Below, piece by piece: positions 24,863-37,500 of a stretch of DNA of 64,000 nt; the stretch's first letter is position 1, and each line of letters opens with the position of its first letter. Below the pieces are notes generated by a model, which saw only the letters and a program-made list of their open reading frames with translations, was not told the DNA's origin and did no database searches. The stretch is taken from contig VZDJ01000623.1 of assembly GCA_008694505.1 (NCBI GenBank), positions 16,022,988-16,086,987 on the forward strand, written 5' to 3'. A program made the translations under genes and the position numbers. This stretch comes from Cyanoderma ruficeps (taxonomy: Eukaryota > Chordata > Aves > Passeriformes > Timaliidae).

Positions 24863-25499
24863 TTTTTTTTTTTTTAAATAGATGTAAAAACAAGCAGCAC
24901 ATTCTTAATGACCTACTGCTTGAGGGTGATCCTTCAATATGCAGTGCAACACTGCTCAGGAAGAGGTTGTTAAAGTGTTGCTATATCTTCCCTAGTGGAA
25001 ATTTATTCAAAGAAAATAAACATTTATCATTAGTGGCCTTCTGCTCCCATTTCATCCTGCTAATGAATCCCTTCTACAAGGATTAGATGTTGATTAGATA
25101 TAATGGCTGTTAATGATCTTATCTACTAAATTAAGGCAGATGTTAAGGGATTTATGCTTAAAAATACCTCATGTGGTAAATCTCAGGAGTGTGCAGAAGA
25201 AAGGCAACGCTGTCTCCATTCATAGTGATAACAAATTAACCATGACCTGAAGAGGTCAGCAAGTGTTCATATTATTTGATTAGAAAAGGTACAAGCAAAA
25301 TTCCTACTTCCACAAGAGCATTTTTGAAAACAATGGAATGAAAAAGAATTTTCTAAAAAGACTCTGAACCCGAAAGTAATTAAAAAAATATCATTTATCT
25401 ATAAGCTGTAAAAATGACTCCTGCTAGATAAACTCAGTCTTGCCTGGTGAGAGGGACCAATCTGATTTTTATTTATACCTCAATATATGTTATATATGA
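24863..25499. other. Unique sequence, nothing recognised
   Basis: Apart from the poly-T run at the start, no repeat, exon or RNA gene is visible in this AT-rich stretch. Confidence 0.5.
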
Positions 25500-25741
25500 G
25501 GTGAAAACCTACTGTAGGGGCTGTACACATGCTGGGAGCCCTGTCCTTGGGGAGGCTTCATCTGGCAGCTGATCAGGGGAGAGAAAGCTCTCCCCTCTGC
25601 TCCCTTTTCTATCCCCCTTCAGTAAGAACATTTATCTTTCATTATCAATAAACAGTTCTCCAATATAATATTGACGCGCTCACACTTTATTCTCATGTGA
25701 GAAACCTATCAAAAAGAATCCTCCCCAACTCCCCTTTTACA
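25500..25741 (+). mobile_element. Probable LTR, 3' part
   Basis: This stretch is richer in GC than its flanks and contains AATAAA at 25647-25652. A GACGCGCTCACAC segment with two CpGs, a pyrimidine-rich U5-like end and a terminal CA at 25740-25741 follow. An internal short inverted repeat of GGGGAGAG...CTCTCCCC is seen at about 25577-25600. The order of features is that of an LTR R-U5 end. The 5' edge is not visible and the family is not certain. An alternative is an unrelated GC-rich unique segment with a chance AATAAA. Confidence 0.42.
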
Positions 25742-26989
25742 GTGGGATGGGACACCTGGGACACTGTGATGAAATCTTGGCTTTTTTTCCCTTACCATTA
25801 GAAGCCATTAAGAAGTAATTTTTAGTGTAGTAGGTCTTACTGGACTGGGTAGTAGTAAACTCCAGGAAAATAAGGAAATAGCTCATTTGTGAATGAGAGC
25901 AGGGCTGCAAAATGAAAATGAGAGAATGAAGCTCACTGGCTGAACATGTGATTGAAAAAGAGATGTGTGTGATAAGGGCATTCTTGAGGAATAACCTCAA
26001 CAGTTGCCTAGGAAGAGGATGGAAGTATGCACCACTACCAGATCTACTAAAGATGTTTTATGCTTATGTGGATCTCTGTTTTTCATTTTTCTTTTAGTAA
26101 TGCCAATGTTTATAGTATTAGAGTATCTACAGGGAAGGATAAAGCATTCTAAGGTCTTTGACTTGATGAAATGCTCTAAGTTGGCTATTTAGCAAAAAGA
26201 ATTCCTGGATTATGGCCCTCTTAGCTGAAATTGATATTCTTTCAGTAGTTTTACAATAATTTGAGTATCAAAATATGCTCTTTGGGAGACCCTTCCATGA
26301 TTGCCTTTTAATGACCAAGATCCTCTGAGTCCTCCAGTAAGACAGCAAAATATTCTATCATGCTCACTATTACAAGCAAGCTGGCATTCATGCTCTTATT
26401 TTTTTGGCTCATATGTTTAATTTTATAAAGCCCTGATGTGATTATTAAGAATAAGAGTCATTGATAAAATTGCATTGATGGGTGAAATTTATCTTGTACA
26501 GAATGGCAGCATGAGGCCAAAGTAAGATGTATGTGGGATATTAGCCTCTGATGGTTCTCTGCTGTAAAAGAATTTAATTAACCATAAATTTAATTATTTT
26601 ATTTTGATATGCAGGGTTTTGCAGGCTTTCCTGAGTTTTTCAGTATAGCTAAGAATCTAGAGGATGAAATGGGGGTCAGATTTTTAAAACACCTAATAAT
26701 TTTGGCTAGCCTTTTTTTTTTTTAATCTTTGAAAACAAAGACAGATTCTGATATAAAATTTGAGACTCCTTCAAAGAAACTCTTTTTCAGAAAGCTTCAA
26801 GAATTTAATTATTGAAACAGATTGTGAGAAAGGGGTGTCCATGTGAGTTCCCAAAGACATTAGCATTTCATGAGCACTCCTTGGCGTGGACTTTTGAGCC
26901 TTGTGTTCAAAGTTCAGAGGCTCTGTAAACCAGGTTTTAAATGTTGCTGTGAGGAGCCAATTTAATTTTGATTTCCATCTCAACACTGT
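25742..26989. other. Unique AT-rich sequence, nothing recognised
   Basis: No known repeat is seen. It includes a poly-T run near 26712-26724. The small frames at 25737-26000 (minus) and 26004-26192 (plus) have hydrophobic stretches but no recognisable family. Confidence 0.5.
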
Positions 26990-27690
26990 TTGTCAGAGGG
27001 GTGTGGGAGAGAGACTACACGTGTGCCATGTGCAGGAGGCAACTGGGAGAAAACAGGAGGGGAATCTAGATCTGGGGTCACTTTGCCTGGCAACCATCTC
27101 ATATCTCACATGGGGTAAGCAGTCAGCAGGAGACCACCAAGGACATTGTACCCTCCTGAGAGGTTCTCCAGTCAGATGGCAAAAGGACTCCACCAATGGC
27201 CTTGGTGTTGGGCTGGGCCAGTGGTCTCCTGTCAGCAGGCAGACCTTGGAAGGAGCCAGGCGGTGTAAAATTAGCTGTGTCACAAGGTCTGGGATCTTGT
27301 CTGTTTTCTTTTTGCTTCTTGCTCTGACTCTAGCCTGGTTCTGTCATTTTTGCCCTGGCTCCAGCCTGCTTTTTGACTCTTCTGCCCTCGCTGGCCCTTG
27401 CTCTCCCTCACTTACTCACCCTCCCTCTCGCTGGGTGCTTGGCAGGATGCCAGCTGACCTCCAAGCCTCTTGTGTAGTCTGTGTTCTGCCCTACCCCATC
27501 AGCTGTCCTGCCTCCTCTTGTGTTCCTGTCTGATGCCCTGTCTGCTTTGTCTCTCCATTCCTGCCTGAGAGTCCTGTTTCCAACCCTGCTTCACTGATCC
27601 AGCCCACAGTCGTGATCCCCACCCAACCCTGTCCAGGGTTCTGTGCCTCCTGCCTGAGCGCCCACTCAGCTTGTGTCTTGCTACCCATCC
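26990..27690. other. GC-richer, pyrimidine-rich island of unknown origin
   Basis: GC content and C/T skew are clearly higher than on either side, above all at 27290-27680, where the plus strand is built of CCTG, CTCT and GCCCT words. The longest open frame of the window (26901-27533, 210 codons, plus) lies across it. That frame has one hydrophobic run at about residues 134-152, no other motif, and a composition that follows the skew, so I do not call it a gene. On the minus strand the words CAGGCAGG, AGACAGGG and GGAGAGAC recur loosely, as in a worn minisatellite. CpGs are few. It may be an old repeat or an unrecognised exon-bearing segment. Confidence 0.35.
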
Positions 27691-27859
27691 AGTGCTGCTA
27701 GAAAAGCACTTCTACAGGCAGTGAAATATCTCCTCATGTACTCAGAACTGATTTCAGAGCTACCTCTGTTGCTGTTAAGAGAAACAGGTTGGACCAGAGA
27801 TGTAGCTGCACATAGGCTCGTGTCTGCTTCAGCACTGAGCCAGAAGCTGTTGTCTATAA

Positions 27860-28085
27860 AATGGTTTGGGGACTGGAACATCTGTCATAAAAAAGAAGTC
27901 TGAGTGAGCTGGCATTATCTAGTATGGAGAAGGTTCAGTGGAGATATAATCAGAGTATATAAATACCTGACAAGACACAGTCCAGAAAGTAGACCTAAAC
28001 TTTTCTCACCTGTGGTCAGTGTAATGAAAGAGGCATTAAATACAAATGGAAATACAGAACATTCCATTTACTTGGTCTCTCCAAA
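27860..28085 (+). mobile_element. CR1 LINE internal fragment
   Basis: The segment reads as the CR1 stretch just before the 3' end. Landmarks are GGAGAAGGTTCAGTGGAGAT, GTATATAAATACCTGACAAG, then GAAATACAGAACATTCCATT. It is in plus orientation and stops about where the next 3' block should start. The missing tail may have been lost when the LTR to the right inserted, or by later deletion. Confidence 0.65.
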
Positions 28086-28139
28086 AATCAGCTGAAATTC
28101 ACTCTTTCATTGTTCTCTGAAGCAATTTCCTGACTAACA

Positions 28140-28660
28140 TCTGAGTCCTGCTCTACAGGAGGCTTCTTTCCATGGGCTACAGATGCATCTAGAAGCCTGC
28201 CTCAGTGTGGGCTCTTCACAGTCTGCACTTCCTTCAGGGCGTGTCACCTTTGTTGGCATTGGCTCCCTCATGTGCTGCAGTGTGGATGTCTGCTCCTGCC
28301 TGTTCCTTCATGGGCTGCAGGGGAACAAACCTGCTTCCCACCAGGGAAATCTCTCTGGTGCCTGGACAACTTCCTTCTCTACTGACTGGTAAAAAACAGG
28401 GCTGTTTTCTCCCTGTTTTTTTTTCAGTCCATATCTCTCTCAGATGTTACACAGCATTTTTCAGCCTTTCTTCAGTACATTATAGAAGAGAAAGAACCAG
28501 CTTGACTGATGGGTCCTGCTTTTTTTGGCCAGAAGCAGGTCCATTTTGGACTCAGGTAGAACAGGCTCGATTCAACATAGGGGCAGTCCCTGATCTCTTC
28601 TCTGGTGCCACTCCTGTAGCCTTCCCCACTGAGAGAACCTTGCCACACAAATAAAATAAA
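28140..28660 (-). mobile_element. ERVL-like LTR, 5' part, antisense
   Basis: Read on the plus strand, the segment has recurrent CCATGGGCTACAG, TCATGGGCTGCAGGGG and TCTCTGGTGCCTGGAC words, then GGCCAGAAGCAGGTCCATTTTGG and GAACCTTGCCACACAAA. These are the reverse complement of the first part of the bird LTR family also present at 38372-39108. It lies on the minus strand and lacks the U5 end. The 149-codon frame at 28205-28654 is an accident of this repeat. The CR1 fragment directly to its left shows that the region is a repeat cluster. Confidence 0.65.
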
Positions 28661-29119
28661 GGCATTTATGAGACTAATACTGGAAGGTGGCGTCCAATTT
28701 TGATCATAAAAGAGTATCGGAAAAAAAAGAATTCAAGAGTAGACAACAAAGCCAATTTATACTTGTTCAAAGCACCCGGTAAGGGCAACTTGTACCTGGC
28801 AAAACTATGGAGAAGATTATTCTGGGAATTATTAAAAAACTTATTAATTTTCCCCTTTTCTAATTAGCTGTACTGCAACTGTTTTGTATAAGTATTATAA
28901 AAAATATAAAAGTTGTTTAAACTTTAAGTCATATAAAGAATGACTCATCAAAAAAGACTGGAAAAATTATGCTGAAATGGTAATCTTGGTAAAGGGAGGT
29001 TATAAGAAAAGCTCTCCAAGGCTCACTTTTTTTTCCTAGTGATATGACTGCGATATGTCAGAATTACATTAATTCTGTCATCAGAACCAGTTGATGACAA
29101 ACTGAACTTATTGCTTTCT
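28661..29119. other. Unique AT-rich sequence
   Basis: No repeat or exon is recognised between the LTR and the next CR1 piece. It contains A-rich runs near 28720 and a T-run near 29029. Confidence 0.5.
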
Positions 29120-29455
29120 TCAGCTTTCTCTTGAGAGGGAATAGAGAGGAAGGTGATGATCTCCTCTCTCTGCTAAACACTGATAGGGCACATGGAAATG
29201 GCATCCAGCTGCATTGGGGGTGATCAGAGTGGATACTATGAAAAAGTTCTTCACTGAGGCGGTAGTCAAGTACTATAAGAAGCTTCTCAAGGAACTGGTC
29301 ATGGCACCAGGCCTATCCGTGTTCAAGAACATTTTTGGGTAATGCTTTTGGATAAACAGTTTAGCTGCTAAATTGCACTGGGTTGAGTCAGAGTTTGGAG
29401 TCAGTGATTCTCTTAGATCACTTCCAGCAGTGTGTTCTATGATTCTATTGCTACT
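29120..29455 (+). mobile_element. CR1 LINE 3' end
   Basis: A diverged CR1 3' end in plus orientation. Landmarks are GGTGATGATCTCCTCTCTCT at the left, AAGTTCTTCACTGAGGCGGT, CCGTGTTCAAGAACATTTTT and the terminal GATCACTTCCAGCAGTGTGT then TTCTATGATTCTATTGC. A run of substitutions and small indels points to an old insertion. The minus-strand frame of 72 codons on the other strand is not a gene. Confidence 0.75.
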
Positions 29456-30764
29456 GATGCACTTGAGTAGCTTCTCAATTCCAATGACCACAAACTAGAG
29501 CTGCAAACATTCACAATGGGGAAAAAAAGGTAATGACAGTAAACAATAATGAGAAGTTGTTATTGAAAGAGGTTGTCCACTCATCATCGCTTTAAACACT
29601 TAAATAAAGATTAGCCTTCTTTTTACATAAATGAAAGAAAAAATCATTGAATATTCATATCACATCATGCAGAAATTCGGTTAATGTAGGACTCAAACAA
29701 TAGGAGGATTGGCAAGGGCAGGAAATTTCATCAATGATATCACATGTTCAACTTTTAATAAATTTTCTTTCAGAATAACATCGGTGTTTAATCACTCATC
29801 ATTTTCATGACTGAAAATACAGAGTTTTAACTGAAAACTTGTAAATAATAAATTAGTGTTTGATATATAGTCAAAAGAAGAAGAATTCAAACTTCTAAGA
29901 AACACTATTTCAACTACAGCAATACATTGACAGGTGTTTCTAATGTACAGTTGTTTGGACCAGTTTTTCATCTTTGTCTAAAAGAGGTGTTAAAGACCTA
30001 TCAGATTATTAAATTCACCAATCTAGCAGACATTTGAGAGATATATTGATTACTAAACCAGTTACAAGATGATATTTAGAAGTACCAGAAACAGTGAGCT
30101 ACAGAGCATTCTGAACTTCAGTGGAAGTGTGGGATCATAAAATTTATCCCCATTTAGATGCAAACTACCTTTTTTGTATCAAGAAGTCATATTCTTTAAG
30201 GTGTAATTGTGAAGAGCAGATAGCATTTAGGTCCAAATAAGTTACAATCATTTTCATGGCATCTATCTATTTGCAGTCCCGATTTCTGTCAAAGAGAAAT
30301 TGATAGAAAAAGAATGGCCAGATGTTTTTCATACAAATTCTCTGCTGGCTAACAAGATGAGAATTTTACTTGTAGGTCCCCATTGAACTGTTTGTAACTA
30401 AATGTCATAATTTCAACACCTATTCTACTAGATTCTGAAACTGTGAAAAGCAGAAAGTAACTGTCAAGTAAGGCAAAACATGGGCACTGAAAATGTGCAT
30501 ATCAGTTGGCTGCTGACTTGTCTGATTAGAGCTGTATTTTTTTCCTTTTCTAGTGGTTGCTCAACCCCCAACTCCCCAGAAAAACCCAAACCAAATCAAA
30601 GCACGTTATGACGAAAAACTGTACAAAAGCAAGATCTTCCTGTAGATGTAAATCAGGTTTTAGCAAACAGCTACTGATTCTGGCACAGGTATTTTTCTGT
30701 TGCAGGGACCATGTAAGAAAAATGTGCCATTAAAATAAGAGGAGGATGAATTGATAACTGGTTC
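29456..30764. other. Unique AT-rich sequence, nothing recognised
   Basis: No repeat family, exon or RNA gene is visible. A short C-rich patch (AACCCCCAACTCCCC) lies near 30564-30580. Confidence 0.5.
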
Positions 30765-30925
30765 TAAACGTATTAAAGACAAGAGGATGGTTTGAAGAAA
30801 TCAACATGAGTTTATGAAGGTGAAATACTTGGTCAAGTTGATAGCCTTCTATGATGAGATTACAAACTCAGCAGATATAATAAAACAATCTATCTACCTT
30901 TCTGCCTCGTGGTTTTGCATATGCC
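30765..30925 (+). mobile_element. CR1 ORF2 reverse-transcriptase fragment
   Basis: The stretch includes CATGAGTTTATGAAGGTGAA and TTGATAGCCTTCTATGATGA, which match the CR1 ORF2 region at the start of the reverse-transcriptase domain (coding for the FxKGKS and LIAFYDE-like stretch). No 3' end is attached, so the fragment is isolated by deletion. It is short and diverged, with edges uncertain by tens of bases. Confidence 0.6.
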
Positions 30926-32334
30926 TTATAGCAGATGTACAAAAACACAAAAGCACTGAAACCTCCCTAAGGCATTAATCACTAAAGTACTGCCTCCTTG
31001 CATCAAGAAGAGCGTTGTTCGTGATTAGAGGAGAATTAGTTTGAGAAAAGTGAGTTCTTGACTTCTCTTCCATAACTGTACTATGAGCATGGCTGCTCCC
31101 TAGTTTTGAGGGCTTAGTTGTTTTTCCATGCATGTCACAGGGAATCGCAGCCTTTTGAAAAATAATTCTGAACAACTATGAGGTGGAGTTTTTTGCTTTT
31201 TTCCCTAGTGAGCCCTAAAGCCTGCCAAGTCCTTAAATGGAAGTTCTTTTCTGTAAGTCTAATTAATTTTCTGGATGTTGTTCAGGTCAATATCAAACTA
31301 TACAGAATTTTAATCAGCAGGGAAACACAAATAAGAAACATGAACATTCCATCATAAACCAATAAAAACAATTCAGTATGTAACAGGCTGCCCTTAGCAG
31401 TGATTGCAGTACTTCAGAGTAAACACTGTGTAATAATGCGTAAAGATGTTTCCTTAGACCTCAGAAATATGATCTAATATTAGTTATCAAAATCATTAAC
31501 AACTCTGCTTGTGTTGGTCAATAAAAATCATGTCAAAAATCCCCAGGTACTACTGATGGCATTATCCAATATAATCTTCTGCTCTTAGTGTGGAAGAGAT
31601 TTCAAAGTATTTGTTTTCCCAGCTGACAAGATACATAAATATGAAACAGAAACTGGAAAGTAAAAAGCAGCTGTTGATAGAAGGTAATATATGGCAGGTG
31701 AATTGTGGTGCACACTTCAGGACAATTGTTTAAAATAAAACTGGCAGAATGAGAAGAAAATATGATTTATGGTATGTGAGAGTTGAGAAATATTGCCTAC
31801 GCTGAAAGGAGCAATTTATTGTCTGTGGAACAATGCAGTGAAGATGTTACAAAGAGAGCTTAACCATAAGTGATTAGTTTACATAAAAGAGCCTGATTTT
31901 GCTTATTAGGTTTCATTGGATTCCAAAGCATGTACAACAACTTACTGTATTTAAATATATTCTGCTATTAATTAGCTACTGAACCTGAATAGGAACACAT
32001 TTTTGCTGTAAGCCTAAATGGAAAGAAGATTTTATTCTTTCTCTGGTACACCTCCATTAAATTTCAGTCATGTATTGCCAAAGGGAATAGTAGGCATATG
32101 CAGATTCATTGGCTAAGTGTTATCTGTTATCTTGACGTAGGTACAGGCCACTCTCACAAAGGAGGGGGCTTCATCCTCTCCCATGTGCTGCAGCTTGTTT
32201 TAGTCAGAGAAGAAAAGATTTTTTTTGTGGATCCAGACCTGGAGAATGACACATTGACTAGACCAAAATTTTATCAGAAATGGAAACACAAATGTCAGCA
32301 TCCCACTACAGATAAATAGATGACATTTTTTGGA
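30926..32334. other. Unique AT-rich sequence with a possible conserved segment
   Basis: No repeat is recognised. The part at about 31860-31990, rich in TTAG, ATTAG and TTAAATA words, looks like candidate conserved non-coding DNA. The 66-codon minus frame at 30975-31175 and the 73-codon plus frame at 32098-32319 have no features. Confidence 0.45.
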
Positions 32335-32472
32335 AGTCCTGAGCATTGAGTTAATGGTTGAAGATGTGCTAAAGTCTCTTAGGGGACTGGAATGGTCTAG
32401 TGAAAAGGAGGTGAATAAGAACTTGATGATCTTTAAGGTCCCTTCTGAGTCATTCTCTGATTCTCTGAATTT
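32335..32472 (+). mobile_element. CR1 LINE extreme 3' end
   Basis: The final part reads ACTTGATGATCTTTAAGGTC, then CCTTCTGAGTCATTCTCTGATTC, the terminal CR1 block in which the family octamer has become TTCTCTGA. The left boundary is soft because the sequence upstream is too diverged to place. Confidence 0.65.
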
Positions 32473-34481
32473 GACCAGGAGTGGTTTATATTCTATGGGG
32501 AAGTCATGGGTATGCAATAGTGTTGGTGTTCATTTTACCCTCCTACTGGGCTCATAATTTCACAGACATATCTGAATTTAAAGAACTGATTTCTACCTTT
32601 CCTGTGGATCTTCATCTGATCAATGAAGTTAGATGTCCCTCTTTAACAAGAAGAAATAAAAAGCAGCTCATATCGACCTTCATGCTGATAGAGCATATGA
32701 TCTCTGCATAGCAGCTTGGGACAAGAAGAGTGCCAATTCTAGTTTCAGTACAGAATAAGAAATACAGCTCTAAATATGAATTTGCACAAATTACTAGGCT
32801 TGTTATCCACTTTTTCTCCACTTTGGGTTACAGAGAATATAAATCAGCTCTCAGCTTTTCTACTGATATATAGATTAGCTTCTGGTGAATTGGTCTGGGG
32901 TGAATTTCCTTTTGATATTATTAGATTGAGAAACAAATTTAGGAATAGCTGATGTTGTCTTTGGCAAGCAGATGTGACATAACTCTGTCTTAAACCAAAC
33001 CTTCTCTGAAGTGGAAGCTATGAAATGGTAGTAAATAGGATACAATTCTAAACAGGGCTTTAGTTCAGGCATAGCACTGTGCTGGTGTGACTGTCTGGCT
33101 TCCTGGCAGCTCAAAACACTGGTTAAGGGAGTCAAAGCAAATATCAAAGATATGCTCAGATCTCACTGATCACAGGGATTTATTGATTCACTTCTGGAGT
33201 CTCACTGGCAGAAACAAAGGTATGAATGGAAGCACAAAGTGTCCATACATGGATTGTGGCACCCTGCAAAACTGCTTTGTGCAGACCTTATAGATATAAT
33301 CATTCCCGGACTAGATGCTGTGATTCCCCCTTTGGAAACAAGCAGCTGTATCAATTGTCCGTAAAAAGCTTAGACCTCTCACTCATGGGCTGTGAATTTA
33401 CTCAGACATGTCCTGTTTGATACAAAGTCAGACAAGGAAATTTCACAGTAATTGCAAATGAGCAAACCCCCCCTGCTTCCCAGACTTATATAGTCCAAGG
33501 CTCTGTTCCAAGTGTTTTAGGTGACTTTTCCAAATGCTTTTCAAGCTACTATGGCATTCAGGAATAGGCTATCAATGAGACTCCAAAGGGAAAGGAGGTG
33601 GTAGTGAAGAGAGAAAACCCTTTCTCCAAAGTTTGTCACAGTATTTTTCTGGGGTTGCTTTATCCAGTGTTAGAATACACTGAGGGTTGATTTATGGCTA
33701 GTATACTAAAAATGCATCATGTTAACACCATTTTTGGATCACGTTAACACCTTCATGACAAAAGACAACATACTGGAAAAGTACCAGGATGTACCTCTTG
33801 AGGTAGACATGGGTAACCACACTCAAATATATTTCCCATGACAGGTTACATTATGTAGGCAGTTCTGTGGAATCTACCTTGACATAGAACAATGTATAAG
33901 ATTTTGAGTGAGGATATTGAGAGATATGGGATGACTTATGTATAAAGAGCAGTGAAATTATCCAAGGCTCATCTGGGAACAGGAATAACTGAAGAGGAGG
34001 GTGTAACAGAGAAGCACAGTTCATGAATGATGAAAAGCCCCAAGCAGAAATAGCACAGGTATAAATTGATTGTTCATCCTTTCTTTTGACAAAAGGGGCA
34101 ATTTAATGAACTTAGTGAACCAGGTTCAACACACGTAGAAAGAGGTGGCCCTTTGTGCAAACAGTACAAATACTCTTACCTTTCTATATGGATAAGGACT
34201 TCTAGACCACAAATCTTCCCATGCTCTCTTTTCTAAAGTCTTTCACCAATCCTTGCCAGGGATATCATGACTGACAAAAATTTATATTGATGCTAGGAAA
34301 AACTGCACAGATTCATGAAAGAGAAATCTTTTGAGTGTTGCTAAATACATGTAAATTTAATTTGGTTAATGAAGTTCACAGGCAGGTGAGGGGAATTTTA
34401 AAAAGTACAATCCACATTCACTCCATTCTTACTCATCGGTGTCTGCTATTGCTCAGATTTGAGAACACTATCCCTGGAAGC

Positions 34482-34562
34482 TGATATATGATATGATATG
34501 ATACGATACGATATGATATGATATAATATAATATGATATTATATCATATGATATTTATATTA
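34482..34562. repeat. (GATAT)n pentanucleotide microsatellite
   Basis: Units of TGATA/GATAT run from 34482, with GATAC variants at about 34500-34510. They pass into AATAT units and then a palindromic ATATGATATTATATCATAT at the right. The mixed units show an expanded pentamer that has been mutating. Confidence 0.9.
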
Positions 34563-37500
34563 TTACTAGTGGGATAATTTGGACAGTTGACATTATAAGA
34601 GCTCTTTGTGCCCTAGAAGTATTCCCAATTCAAATTTATTCTGTGATATAACCGTGATACCCTTTGGGAGGCCTTTGCATCTATAAACAATTTTCAGAAC
34701 TTTCTTTCTCACCCTCTCCAAAGCATGTATCGTGTGTCTTATGACTATTGGTTATACAATAATTTGGTACTTGGGTAGGAGGACCAGTAAGACTGAACAC
34801 TCTTGGAGTACTCAGAACAGTACATGTGTTGCCAGTACTACTTTTTTTTGCATGTTTCCAAGTTCTCCTTGACAGCCATAGAGAGCCAAAGAAGGCTGTA
34901 GTCTGAGGGGTCGGTTATCTTTGAAACTTAGCAATATTCTATTTCTCATGAGAATATTTTCACCACAGAGGAAGAAGGGTTAAAGAGCCTAGGAAAATCA
35001 ATAGGATACTTGACAGGAAAGTTATGTTCTTTAGGAGATGCATAATTTACAGACCTTAATCCTCTGTAAATATTTATTTCATTGATTTTTCTCCCACACC
35101 CTTTATAGTTTCTTTACATATGCCTATCAAAACCACACTTATAGGCATCATAAGTGCAAAAATGGAGCAATAACTGAAAAGTTTGATGACAGAGTACCAC
35201 TAATTAGGGTAATGTGACTGTATACCATTTCATAATTAACAGCAAGCATAAATAAACTTTTTTATAGCCACACGTAATGTAAAAATCTTTCTCAAATTTT
35301 ATTATTTTGCTTTTGGTGTTACAAAGACAAATATGACGTGAAAACATAATAATATCTAGTATTCATCCTCTATTATTGGAAAATAGTGTGACTTAATTGA
35401 GGTGAAATATATAAAGTCGATTGACCTCCATCTCACTTTAGTTTGTAGCTTCAAGCACTATTGAATCAGAACCAGACATATATAAAATAGGTTGCATATA
35501 ATATCTGCAAAAATAGCACTGAGATTGACACAGCAAGCCCTCAGAAGTTAGGATATTGAATAAGGTTGCTTGGCCAATTAATTTTGCCTTCTTTTCTCTA
35601 TTCATTCTTGTACAACAATGATATTTTTCTCCTAAAGATTCCTCCTTTATTCGGTGCACAGGAATGGACAAGGCACACTTGAAATACTACAGTTCATTAA
35701 GAGAACATTGTGCACCTAGACTGTGTAAAGGCAGGGGAGAGGACTAATGGGAAGCCATTGTAAGAGAAGCATGAGCTTAGCCATTGTGTGGGGACACAGG
35801 TGATACAGAATTCAGTCATTGGTTGGTAGTGTCAGATGTCTGAACAGGTCCCAAAGGATTCTGCACCTCCACAAAATACACCTGCATGCAGAAGAAATCA
35901 AGCCATAATAAATACAATAAATTTGACTTTGACAAATGTGAGGTAGTTATAACCTATGAGAAGCAGGTTCTTCTAAAGAGAAGTGCTAGGCCATCTTAAT
36001 AAGAGAGTTCTGTCAATCTTGCTCCACATGCCATTATATTTATGTCTCTTTTATTTCTACAGCTGCAGATAAAAACTATAGCATCAGGTAGTGAGGTTCC
36101 ACCATTGTACAAACTGTAAGAGTATACTATTGACTCTGAAAAAGCTTGTTTGAGTACACATAAAAGAATATATATATATAGTATGACTTTGGTTAATGAA
36201 GGAAGATATTGATGGTCACCCTCAGATGAACTCTGCTCCAAAATGCTTGATCATAGTTATTGCCCTTTTTGACTAAAAGAAGAAATAAGACCACAGTTTG
36301 TGTGAGAGCTACAAAAAATGAAGTGTTGTGTAAAGCATCTACTGCTCTTTTTCCAATGAAGTCTCCTGAGCACAAACACAATACCTAAAGTCTTTGAACT
36401 GTGGCATGTGAGGAGTGACCACAGAAGCCCAAAGAAGGAGGTTTTGAGAGCCATCAGAGATACAGAGCTTCTTGACATGTAATTAACAGGAATTGCATAG
36501 TTAAGTATTTCCAAGTATGAGAAAAGATTTTTATCTGCTTTATTTTTTTTTAAAAAGAAACTTGCAAATTGAAAGCTGATTTAAGGTAAAGGACAAGCAA
36601 AAGAATCCATTTGTCTTTTTCTATACAAATGTACAAAAAAGATACCTAAAGGTACAAAATGAGCAGATAGATTTTGAAAAGTGAGCCGAGGTGTCTTGAT
36701 TTGCAGTGCCACTTTTGTAGCACCCTGAAAAGAGAGCTTTCAGAAAGTGCTGACCATTTTTCTTCCTCTAGTGGTTCCCTTCAAGGCACTTCTTGATAGA
36801 TCCACAGGGAAAAATATACTTTAAATCATTGCTCACTCAAGAAAGTGTTGGTCATCATTCTTTTCTTGATTAAAGACTCCAAACTGCATGTTAGACCTTA
36901 AAGATTTCTCTTTGTCCTCTTGGTTGCTGAATTTATGTCAAAATTATATTATCAAACATTTCCCTGACAAAACAGGGTTTTGATCAATACAATGAATGTC
37001 AGATCTGCAATGCTAAGCTTAGGCAGATTTTTTTTTCACATAGCCCTTTTTTTCCCCCATAATATAAATGTATTTTTAATGAGTTTGTGTGGTGCTTTTT
37101 CTGTAAACTTTTCTGTGTTATTTACGTTCAGATTTCCCCCGAGTCAGATTTTTTTTTTTTTTGCACTGCCTATAAAGATTACTTCATTTTTGATTTATTC
37201 ATGGCCACAGCAAAACCATCTCACTTATGGGAAATACACTTCTGAGGAAATAATTTACATTACAGAAATTAATGAATTCCACTGCAGGGTTTAACTTCAT
37301 AAATTGCTAAATCGGCAAATGTTCAAAAGTGCCAGGCAGTACAGTTCTGTGCTACCTGGCCAGAGATGCATTTTGCACTGCTTTTCACATGTTCCCATAT
37401 AACCTCATGTTTGGTTCTCCAAGATACTCTGCACCTGAGCTGTTCTGCTCATTGTTGTGTGGCTTTGAGGAAGAAAACACCGCTAGATGTAGATGTTATA

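Noticed and set aside
26901..27533. 210-codon plus-strand frame with a hydrophobic stretch
   Set aside because: The protein follows the local pyrimidine skew, has no recognisable family, and a minus-strand frame (26993-27283) overlaps it. Kept as a finding, not as a gene.
28183..28654. Frames of 69 and 149 codons
   Set aside because: They fall in the antisense ERVL-like LTR and read through its repeated words.
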